From assembly GCA_005776725.1 (NCBI GenBank), contig SXOO01000039.1:1-32617 (forward strand): a stretch of DNA of 32,617 bases, written 5' to 3'. Made by a program: the position numbers and the translations under genes. The notes below the pieces were generated by a model, which was not told the DNA's origin, did no database searches, and saw only the letters and a program-made list of their open reading frames with translations. This DNA is from Pseudomonadota bacterium (lineage in GTDB: Bacteria > Myxococcota_A > UBA9042 > GCA-2863065). Below are positions 27,501 through 32,617 of the stretch, in pieces (within the stretch, counting starts at the first letter, position 1; each line of letters starts with the position of its first letter).

Positions 27501-30500
27501 ACACGTGGCGACGACGTTCTGGGTGTTGCAGAGCCCCTCGAGCTTGCAGGTGACGTCAGGGGCGACAATGCCGGCGACGTCGTCGACGGTGCCATCGCAG
27601 TCATCGTCGAGCAGGTTGCAGAGCTCTTCGGTGTTACGAGGTGCGGTGCCGTCGGGCATCGTCGAGCAGGTGGCGGTGCCGTTCCCCAGCTTCGAGCACT
27701 GGACCACGCCCGCCGGGCCGTTCCCGCACTTCCCGACCCCCTGGCAGCTGGCTCCGAGCACGACCTTTGCCCCCGTGACCGGGTTCGTCCACGCGATCCC
27801 CTCGTCGGTGACCCCGTTGCAGTCGTTGTCACTGGCGTCGCAGATCTCGGCCTTGTGCTCCGGCGCGGTCCCGTCGGCGTTGGACGAACACGTGGCCTTC
27901 TTCGACGTGGGGGAACACACGACCTGACCCGGGCCACAATCACCGAGCCCCTCGCACGTCCCGCCGAGGCCCACGGCGCCCTGTACCGGGTCAGCGTAGG
28001 TCAGCCCGTCATCCGTGGTCCCGTCGCAGTCGTTGTCCTTGTGGTCGCAGATCTCCGGGCTGGTCGCCGGCGCGGTGCCGTGGACGTCCGTCGAGCAAGT
28101 CGGCTCCTCGGCCTCGCTCGAACACACCACCACACCGGCGCCACACTCGCCCACGCCGTCGCACGGCCCGCCGATCACCGATCCCTGGTAGTTGACGTCG
28201 TCGTCGGTGTCCCCGTCGCAGTCGTTGTCCTTCTGGTCGCAGACCTCGATGAGCACCCCGGGCGACGTGCCATCTGAGTTCGTGGAACAGGTGGTGTTAC
28301 CGGCCTCGCCCGCGGCAACGGAGCAGATCACCGTCCCGGCGCCGCACTCACCCACACCATCACACGAGGCGCCGAGCGGCCGCGAAGCGCCCAGCTCGTC
28401 GATCCAGACGAGCCCGTCGTCCGCCACGCCGTCGCAGTCGTTGTCCTTGCCATCGCAGATCTCGACCGAGGCAACCCAGGCAGACCCGTCGGGATTCGTG
28501 GAGCAGGTGGCGTGCGTGGCCCCCGCTGTGGCCGTGCACTCCACCACGCCGACACCGCACTCGCCGGTGCCGTTGCATGACTGCCCGAACAGCAGGCCGG
28601 ACCACACAAGATCCTCGTCGGCGCTTCCGTCACAGTCGTTGTCCTTGCCGTCGCAGCGTACCTCGACCTCGGGGTCGTAGGACGCGAAGTCGTAGGCACA
28701 CACCCAAGTCCCGGCCGTGCACGTGGTCTTGATCTCGGCGGCGTGCGCGAGGCACTCGCCCTTCTGAAGGCAGGTGGTCTTGTCACGCGGCAACGAGTGT
28801 CCGTCCACCACGCCGTCGCAGTCGTTGTCCACGTTGTCGCAGAAGGCCTGAGCGACCCCGCCGCCCTCGGCCTCGGGGCTCACCTGGTCGAGCCCGGAAC
28901 ACCAGAGCTTGGACGGGTCGGCCGGGTCGCACACCACCTCACCACCGACGCAGGCGCCTGTGCCACACTGTGCGCCCTTGCCGAGCACGATCTCGCTCCC
29001 ATCGGCGGCAGGGTGGTTCTCGATCCACTCGAAGTCTTCGTCGACTGCTTCGTCGCAGTCCTCATCGAGCCCGTCGCACGCCGACTCGGCAGCCGGGGGG
29101 ACGTGGTAGTCCACGCAGATGACGGCGACGTCCTTGTCCTTCGCCTGCTCCTTTGCCGCGGCGGGCGCGAGCGTGGCCAGCAGTCCGTGGCTGCAGACCT
29201 CGACCCCCTGGTTGAGCTCGAGGAGGCACTCCCCGTGGGGATGCTCGGGGTTCACGCATGCCTTCCCGCCCCCGGGGTTCCCATCGTCGATGAAACCGTT
29301 GCAGTCCTGGTCAACACCATCGCAGACCTCTGCGCGCCACGGGTGGATCGCCGGATCCGCGTCGTTGCAGTCCACATCGGCGAGGTACCCGTCCTCGTCC
29401 TTGTCGTCCCCAGCGTCGCAGCTGATGTCGCCGAGCGCGCAGTCCTGGTCGACGCCGTCCCCGCACTTCTCCGGGGCTCCCTTGAAGACCTGCTCCCCAT
29501 CCGGTGAGGTGGGTGGGCAGTCCTTTGCCGAGCTGTCCTTGAAGGTGTCGAAGTCGGTGTCGTCGGCGTCGCAGATGGTCGGGGTCCCATCGCAGTCGAA
29601 GTCGCACGCCGAGGCCAGCGCCGCGCCTGTCAGCGCGGCGGCCACGGCCGGATCGCAGCAGCCGACATACGTGGAGCCGCGGAACACCTTCGAGTCGTAC
29701 TCGTTGCAGTCGTCGCCGTCGCTGGAGAGTTGTCCGTCGCCGTCCCAGTCCCCGTCCCACGAGCCGCAGTCAGCGACGTCTTCGTCGACGTCCTCATCGC
29801 AGTCGTCGTCGATCTGGTTGCAGACCTCGACCGCCCCGTGGTGGATGTTCTTGTCGTCGGGACCGCAGTCGTTCTCGTTGGGATCCGCGTCGCCGTCCCG
29901 GTCGGGGTCCACGCAGTCCGCGATCTTGTCGCCGTCCAGGTCGGCCGCGCTGTCGTCCGTGGTGCCGTTGCAGTCGTTGTCTTTGCCATCGCACACCTCG
30001 GGCGCACCCGGGTAGATGAGCGGGTCGCCTTGCGAGCCACAGGCCGCCTCTTCGCAGTTGGCGCGCAGGTCGCCGTCGTCGTCCTCGCAGGCGTCCAGTT
30101 TCCCGTCGCAGTTGTAGTCGAGCGCCGCGCCGCCGCCAGCTACACAGGGGACACAGCTCGGGACGTCTGCCAGAGGGCTCGAGGTGGCGCCGGTGCCCGG
30201 CGTGTCGTCGCAGTCAGCGGTGGCCGAGCCAGCGGGACAGCAGCCGTCGATCTGGCAAGAGACGAATCCGTCTTCGTCGGCATCGCACTCCGCGTGATGC
30301 GCGAGCAGCCGAACTTGGACCAGCGCCTTCTCGGAGACGCGCACCACACCAGACCAAGACGCCATCGTGCGCGGGCCAGCCAGACCGCGGATGAGCAGGT
30401 AGGCGTCACGGACGGTCCCAGAGGTGACGTCAACGACGAATGGGCTCGCGCTGATATCTATGGTCCCGAGATTGAACTCGGCTACAGCGGGCTGGAGCGG

Positions 30501-30698
30501 GGACTTGCTGAAGCGGCCATCGACCACCTCGCCCAGCGTGACCACCAGTCGCTCGATGCGGGGGTCGGTGACTTCGGCTGAGATCGACAGATACAGGGTG
30601 GGGAACACCTCGTTGTCTGCGCAGCTCGCGACCAAGGCGAGGCCCGACAAGAGGCGAAAAAAGAATCGCGATAGAACGCGCTTCGACGGCTTGCTCAC
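24501..30698 (-). CDS. Giant cysteine-rich repeat lipoprotein (MopE-type repeats plus CLxxGxCY modules)
   Basis: The product has about 2065 residues. GTG 30698, with GGGAG eight bases upstream, gives a signal peptide ending in LALVASC, so Cys26 is probably lipidated. Residues about 27-125 form a beta-rich domain without recognised family. Residues about 130-1200 hold some 14 CDGxDNDCDG-like motifs of the MopE-type putative metal-binding repeat, and five of them (residues about 680-1030) sit in a regular 64-75 residue unit with a GECGxG segment and TCSTxxDGTxP. Residues about 1205-2035 are a second family: about eight CLxxGxCY modules, each followed by CxxC, a W/F-containing stretch and CxDGxxCTxxDxC. 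A last CGDAFDNDCDG closes the protein. The second half alone has about 110 cysteines. It is likely a surface-exposed, disulfide- or calcium-stabilised stalk; ligand and role are unknown. It converges on the FHA activator gene with a 17-base gap. Confidence 0.92.
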   Translation of the reverse strand: MSKPSKRVLSRFFFRLLSGLALVASCADNEVFPTLYLSISAEVTDPRIERLVVTLGEVVDGRFSKSPLQPAVAEFNLGTIDISASPFVVDVTSGTVRDAYLLIRGLAGPRTMASWSGVVRVSEKALVQVRLLAHHAECDADEDGFVSCQIDGCCPAGSATADCDDTPGTGATSSPLADVPSCVPCVAGGGAALDYNCDGKLDACEDDDGDLRANCEEAACGSQGDPLIYPGAPEVCDGKDNDCNGTTDDSAADLDGDKIADCVDPDRDGDADPNENDCGPDDKNIHHGAVEVCNQIDDDCDEDVDEDVADCGSWDGDWDGDGQLSSDGDDCNEYDSKVFRGSTYVGCCDPAVAAALTGAALASACDFDCDGTPTICDADDTDFDTFKDSSAKDCPPTSPDGEQVFKGAPEKCGDGVDQDCALGDISCDAGDDKDEDGYLADVDCNDADPAIHPWRAEVCDGVDQDCNGFIDDGNPGGGKACVNPEHPHGECLLELNQGVEVCSHGLLATLAPAAAKEQAKDKDVAVICVDYHVPPAAESACDGLDEDCDEAVDEDFEWIENHPAADGSEIVLGKGAQCGTGACVGGEVVCDPADPSKLWCSGLDQVSPEAEGGGVAQAFCDNVDNDCDGVVDGHSLPRDKTTCLQKGECLAHAAEIKTTCTAGTWVCAYDFASYDPEVEVRCDGKDNDCDGSADEDLVWSGLLFGQSCNGTGECGVGVVECTATAGATHATCSTNPDGSAWVASVEICDGKDNDCDGVADDGLVWIDELGASRPLGASCDGVGECGAGTVICSVAAGEAGNTTCSTNSDGTSPGVLIEVCDQKDNDCDGDTDDDVNYQGSVIGGPCDGVGECGAGVVVCSSEAEEPTCSTDVHGTAPATSPEICDHKDNDCDGTTDDGLTYADPVQGAVGLGGTCEGLGDCGPGQVVCSPTSKKATCSSNADGTAPEHKAEICDASDNDCNGVTDEGIAWTNPVTGAKVVLGASCQGVGKCGNGPAGVVQCSKLGNGTATCSTMPDGTAPRNTEELCNLLDDDCDGTVDDVAGIVAPDVTCKLEGLCNTQNVVATCDGDGEWQCNYVGVSQYEAVETTCDGLDNDCDGVVDEADTVLPPGNCNQQGVCAGLLEDCHGPSGWVCSYQSLPNYVVNETAGAHCDGLDNDCSGQTDEEFGTLGSSCTRGSGVCQNTGVMVCGADKNSAVCSVTGKPTSVTCNDGNLCSKNDQCSGGETSSCQGTPYTCTSDGLGCTTDACAGDGTCTYTLQANNCLVSGVCYTSGTLSPQSDCQTCVPATSTSSFTPRPSGTTCNDGDDCSNADKCDAVGNCSGSGSSCPDDGKDCTIDKCIGGGGPSVTCNYTSLKPSTCLIDGVCYSAAQPHPEDPCRICTPTSATTAWSPRANGTLCSDGNKCTLNDACASGQCKGDTNPCDDGEVCTTDSCSPANATIDGCAHVANSLACQDDGATCTNDVCAGTVCTHPIKAGSCFIASTCVATGAQNPDKQCESCQPSKSTSQWSDRPATDTCADGNACTTTDKCDGQGTCVGSGALGCDDSNPCTIDICIPPGGCNHFAQNGAACTADGLDCTTDVCDGSTCTHPLKANTCLVSGTCYEAGAGPAASPCKACIPGTTTTQLSNRPNGTSCDADGSGCTVNDTCTAGACVAGAAADCSAQADICNNPKCNSTGATSFNCGKQAKANNTACDSDGITCTSDVCTNGSCTHPVSTGCLISGLCVTEGSPDPTAECRSCQFAVNKTGYASKPNLTPCVGDGLACTESTCNGTGSCVNQSYAGGCIIDGACYANGTKKADNPCLVCDNTKNASAWSNVAAGVACTSDGKTCTDDLCDGSGSCQHTVKTDKCLVSDQCYDANAPNPANECQQCVPATTRTAFTSKIVGTPCTDVDGNACTVSTCNASAVCTSASVANGSPCNDSDACTFNDQCATGTCTGTAGQACAEDCRSCDGLGGCLIDDGKCFIGAACVLEGASQSTTADCMKCVPGTSKTNWTGVTGGVCYDFPGATDVTVAPAICRTGLCDAGACNGDIGPVAEVGAPLCGDAFDNDCDGLLNGADPDCPP

Positions 30699-30760
30699 GA
30701 GCTTGACTCCCACCCGGTCCAAGTGACGGCCGCACGCTTCCAACGGCCGTGCGTCGAGCG

Positions 30761-30789
30761 AGTATACGACCCCCACCATGGCCGATCAA
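30761..30789 (-). promoter_or_regulatory. Sigma70-like promoter of the giant lipoprotein gene
   Basis: On the minus strand the -35 TTGATC (30789-30784), a 17-base spacer and -10 TATACT (30766-30761) give one of the best promoters in the window. Transcription would start near 30754, leaving a leader of about 55 bases before GTG 30698. The leader holds two similar copies of GCACGGCCGT/GTGCGGCCGT. Confidence 0.65.
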
Positions 30790-30822
30790 AGACGACGGCC
30801 GTGACGGACTCGAGTGAGAGCA

Positions 30823-30897
30823 TGGTACCCGGTAGGGGAATCGAACCCCTGCTTTCGGCGTGAGAGGCCAACGTCCTGACCGCTAGACGAACCGGGC
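30823..30897 (-). tRNA. tRNA-Glu (CTC), copy 1, with encoded CCA
   Basis: The acceptor arm GCCCGGT/ACCGGGT, with a G-U first pair, is followed by A73 and an encoded CCA. The anticodon loop CTCTCAC gives anticodon CTC, reading GAG. The D-arm keeps U8 and A14 and the T-loop is TTCGATT. All arms close properly, so it looks functional. It is the third and last tRNA in the minus-strand cluster, 83 bases after copy 2. Confidence 0.93.
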
Positions 30898-30980
30898 ATT
30901 TTTTCAAGTCGACCGCGGGTATCTCCGCGCTCACAGAACAGGTTCACCGCCGGACGGCGGTACCCTCGAAACGAACAAAG

Positions 30981-31052
30981 TACCCGGTAGGGGACTCGAA
31001 CCCCTGCTTTCGGCGTGAGAGGCCAACGTCCTGACCGCGAGACGAACCGGGC
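30981..31052 (-). tRNA. tRNA-Glu (CTC), copy 2, variant without encoded CCA
   Basis: It differs from copy 1 at only two positions of the 72-base body: the invariant A14 of the D-arm is C, and position 59 of the T-loop is G. No CCA is encoded after the discriminator A. The loss of A14 removes the standard U8-A14 tertiary pair, so folding or aminoacylation could be weakened. The anticodon loop is unchanged (CTCTCAC). It begins one base after the end of tRNA-Gln, so the two are surely co-transcribed. It may be a functional variant or an early pseudogene. Confidence 0.85.
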
Positions 31053-31053
31053 A

Positions 31054-31127
31054 TGGTTCGGGGACTAGGATTCGAACCTAGATTTACGGAGTCAGAGTCC
31101 GCAGTCCTGCCGTTAGACGATCCCCGA
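31054..31127 (-). tRNA. tRNA-Gln (CTG)
   Basis: The acceptor TCGGGGA/TCCCCGA has the U1-A72 pair typical of tRNA-Gln. The anticodon stem GCGGA/TCCGT encloses loop CTCTGAC, anticodon CTG, reading CAG. The T-arm is CTAGGTTCGAATCCTAG, and A73 and CCA are encoded. It is first in the cluster, about 28 bases after the predicted transcription start. Confidence 0.94.
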
Positions 31128-31161
31128 GCATCTCCGGTTACTCCGGAGCTGCGTGCGGCGT

Positions 31162-31190
31162 TATGTAGCGACGCGGTACCGCCCTGTCAA
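31162..31190 (-). promoter_or_regulatory. Sigma70-like promoter of the tRNA cluster
   Basis: On the minus strand a perfect -35 TTGACA (31190-31185), a 17-base spacer and -10 TACATA (31167-31162) lie between the rplQ terminator and tRNA-Gln. The cluster is therefore probably transcribed separately from rpoA-rplQ. Confidence 0.6.
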
Positions 31191-31227
31191 CGGGTTTTCC
31201 CGCCCCCAGGTGTATCGAAACCGCCCA

Positions 31228-31253
31228 TCGGCGCGGGTTCTGGCCCGCGCCGA
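31228..31253 (-). terminator. Strong hairpin terminator after rplQ
   Basis: A perfect 10-base stem TCGGCGCGGG/CCCGCGCCGA around a 6-base loop starts 8 bases after the rplQ stop on the minus strand and is followed by TGGGCGGTTT. The T-tract is short, as is common in GC-rich genomes. Confidence 0.65.
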
Positions 31254-31261
31254 GACGCAAC

Positions 31262-31678
31262 TCAGCCGAAGGTCTCTTTGGTGGTAACGGCGGCTGCCTC
31301 GGTGGCAGCAGCGGTTCCGCCCGAATCCGGCAGCAGCTCGATGATGGCCATGTCCGCGGCGTCGCCCTTACGTGGCCCGAGCTTGTAGATGCGCGTGTAG
31401 CCGCCCGGGCGCTCCTTGAAGCGCTCCGCGTACTCCGAGAACAGCGTGCTGATCACACCCTTGTCCGCGATGTAGCGCGCGGCGAGGCGACGGTCGTGCA
31501 ACGTCCCGCGCTTCGCATAGGTGATGACCCGATCGGCGACCGCGCGAAGCTCCTTGGCCTTCGGGACGGTCGTGGTGATCCGACCGTGCTGCAGAAGGCT
31601 CGTAACCAGGTTCTTCAGCAGCGCCTTGCGGTGCGAGTGGGTGCGGCCGAGTTTCCGGCCCTTGTTCAGGTGTCGCAT
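31262..31678 (-). CDS. rplQ: 50S ribosomal protein L17
   Basis: The 138-residue product has the typical L17 start [24 protein letters not shown] and core ([31 protein letters not shown] split over residues 28-58). It continues with [21 protein letters not shown], then an Ala/Thr-rich tail of about 20 residues beyond the usual end. L17 is a 50S assembly protein near the exit tunnel. It starts 32 bases after the rpoA stop, the usual rpoA-rplQ order, and ends at a strong hairpin. Confidence 0.97.
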   Translation of the reverse strand: MRHLNKGRKLGRTHSHRKALLKNLVTSLLQHGRITTTVPKAKELRAVADRVITYAKRGTLHDRRLAARYIADKGVISTLFSEYAERFKERPGGYTRIYKLGPRKGDAADMAIIELLPDSGGTAAATEAAAVTTKETFG

Positions 31679-31710
31679 GATTCCATTCTCCGTCTAGTCC
31701 CCGTTGGGAC

Positions 31711-32617
31711 TCAGGCGTTTGCTGCTGCGGCTGTGGGGCGGCGCTCCGGGTCCCACCCGTCGAGCTTCATGCCCAGCGAGAGGCCCATCTCCGCAAGGAT
31801 CTCTTTGATCTCCTTGAGAGACTTCCGGCCGAAGTTCTTCGTCTTGAGCATCTCGGCCTCGCTCTTCTGGACGAGGTCTCCGATGAACTTGATGTTCGCG
31901 TTCTGGAGACAGTTCGCCGAGCGCACGCTGAGCTCGAGCTCATCGACGGTGCGGTACAGGTTCTCGTTGAAGCGCGGCTCCTCGCGGGACTCTTCCCGGC
32001 GGGGCTCCTCGACGGCCTCATCAAAGTTGATGAAGACCTGGAGCTGCTCCTTCACGATCTTTGCGGCCAGCGCCAGCGCGTCCTCGGGGAGGATGGAGCC
32101 GTTGGTCCAGATCTCGAGCGAGAGCTTGTCGTAGTCCGTGCGCTGCTTCACACGCGCATTGGTCACACGGTAGTTCACGCGCGAGATGGGTGAGAAGATC
32201 GCGTCGATGGGGATGCTCCCCACCGGCGCGTTCGGGTCCTTGTTCTCGTCCGCGGCGCGGTAACCACGACCCTCGCGAACGACGAACTCCGCGGAGAACT
32301 TCCCGCCGTCAGCCACCGTGCAGATGTGCAGCGTGGGGTTCAGGACGTGGATGCTGTCGTCGGCTTCGATGTCGCCAGCGGTGACGACGCACGGTCCTGT
32401 CTTGTTGATACGCGCCGGCTTCGGGCCCGTGCCGTGCATCGAGAGCTGAACCTCCTTGAGGTTCAGGATGATGTCCGTCACGTCCTCAGCCACATCCGGG
32501 ATGGCGGAGAACTCGTGCACCGTACCCTCGATCTGGACGGCCGTGATGGCGGCGCCGCGGATCGAGGACAGGAGAACACGGCGCAGCGCGTTGCCAAGAG
32601 TGAGCCCGAAGCCGCGC
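31711..32617 (-). CDS. rpoA: RNA polymerase alpha subunit (5' truncated by window edge)
   Basis: The reading frame runs off the window. The visible part starts at [21 protein letters not shown], which matches E. coli alpha at about residue 33, so roughly the first 30 residues are missing. The N-terminal domain provides the dimer interface ([11 protein letters not shown]). The C-terminal domain follows a Glu/Arg-rich linker ([14 protein letters not shown]) and has [15 protein letters not shown] and [22 protein letters not shown], the DNA UP-element and activator-binding region. The protein ends in a short Ala-rich tail. An internal GTG at 32520 lies within the conserved N-terminal domain and is not the start. 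rpsD, its usual upstream partner, is elsewhere in the window; what lies upstream of rpoA cannot be seen. Confidence 0.97.
   Translation of the reverse strand, partial: RGFGLTLGNALRRVLLSSIRGAAITAVQIEGTVHEFSAIPDVAEDVTDIILNLKEVQLSMHGTGPKPARINKTGPCVVTAGDIEADDSIHVLNPTLHICTVADGGKFSAEFVVREGRGYRAADENKDPNAPVGSIPIDAIFSPISRVNYRVTNARVKQRTDYDKLSLEIWTNGSILPEDALALAAKIVKEQLQVFINFDEAVEEPRREESREEPRFNENLYRTVDELELSVRSANCLQNANIKFIGDLVQKSEAEMLKTKNFGRKSLKEIKEILAEMGLSLGMKLDGWDPERRPTAAAANA

Noticed and set aside
24501..30698. Repeated GTCGCAGTCGTTGTC strings that look like a CRISPR or tandem DNA array
   Set aside because: They are the codons of the repeated DNDCDG peptide motif, irregularly spaced and inside one open frame.

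Overview
The window is GC-rich bacterial DNA with dense, mostly overlapping genes. It looks like a member of the Myxococcota or a close deltaproteobacterial relative. The pointers are a MYXO-CTERM-like tail on a secreted enzyme, CGDG-type cysteine-rich repeats and MopE-type CDGxDNDCDG repeats on lipoproteins, a FHA-sigma54 activator, and several surface proteins of the type common in myxobacteria. This placement comes from gene content only; no marker phylogeny was possible.

Left part (1-4835): a cysteine-bearing coiled-coil protein at the edge, a MerB-fold protein lacking the catalytic cysteines, a membrane-anchored CAP/SCP protein, then rpsD and rplC as a two-gene ribosomal unit. This unit ends in three tandem hairpin repeats that face the 3' end of a convergent operon. 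That operon (10682 down to 4836, minus strand) has four overlapping genes: a beta-propeller lipoprotein, a secreted agmatine/peptidyl-arginine deiminase-family enzyme, Lgt, and a further lipoprotein with weak pilus-assembly-like features. A large secreted amidohydrolase with a TolB-like propeller is divergent from it (10768-13980).

Middle part (13965-24483): holB, tatD, a small lipoprotein and a 72-residue protein form a minus-strand operon coupled by 4-base overlaps. Divergent from it is mpl (peptidoglycan recycling), then a 62-residue four-cysteine protein with its own promoter. Two outer-membrane beta-barrel genes lie on the minus strand, followed by a CPBP membrane protein, dksA, a HU-like gene and a FHA-domain sigma54 activator.

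Right part (24501-32617): one 6.2 kb gene encodes an about 2065-residue cysteine-rich lipoprotein made of two different repeat families. Upstream of it is a minus-strand tRNA cluster (Gln-CTG, Glu-CTG-free i.e. two Glu-CTC copies), then rplQ and the 5'-truncated rpoA. The usual alpha-operon partner rpsD lies about 28 kb away.

Six sigma70-like promoters with a TTGA-type -35 and 17-18 base spacers can be read directly. Themes are cell envelope (Lgt, lipoproteins, Mpl, barrels, CAP protein) and core information processing (ribosome, RNA polymerase, clamp loader, DksA, tRNA). The least explained items are the giant repeat lipoprotein, the small four-cysteine protein, the cysteine-less MerB homologue and the variant second tRNA-Glu.
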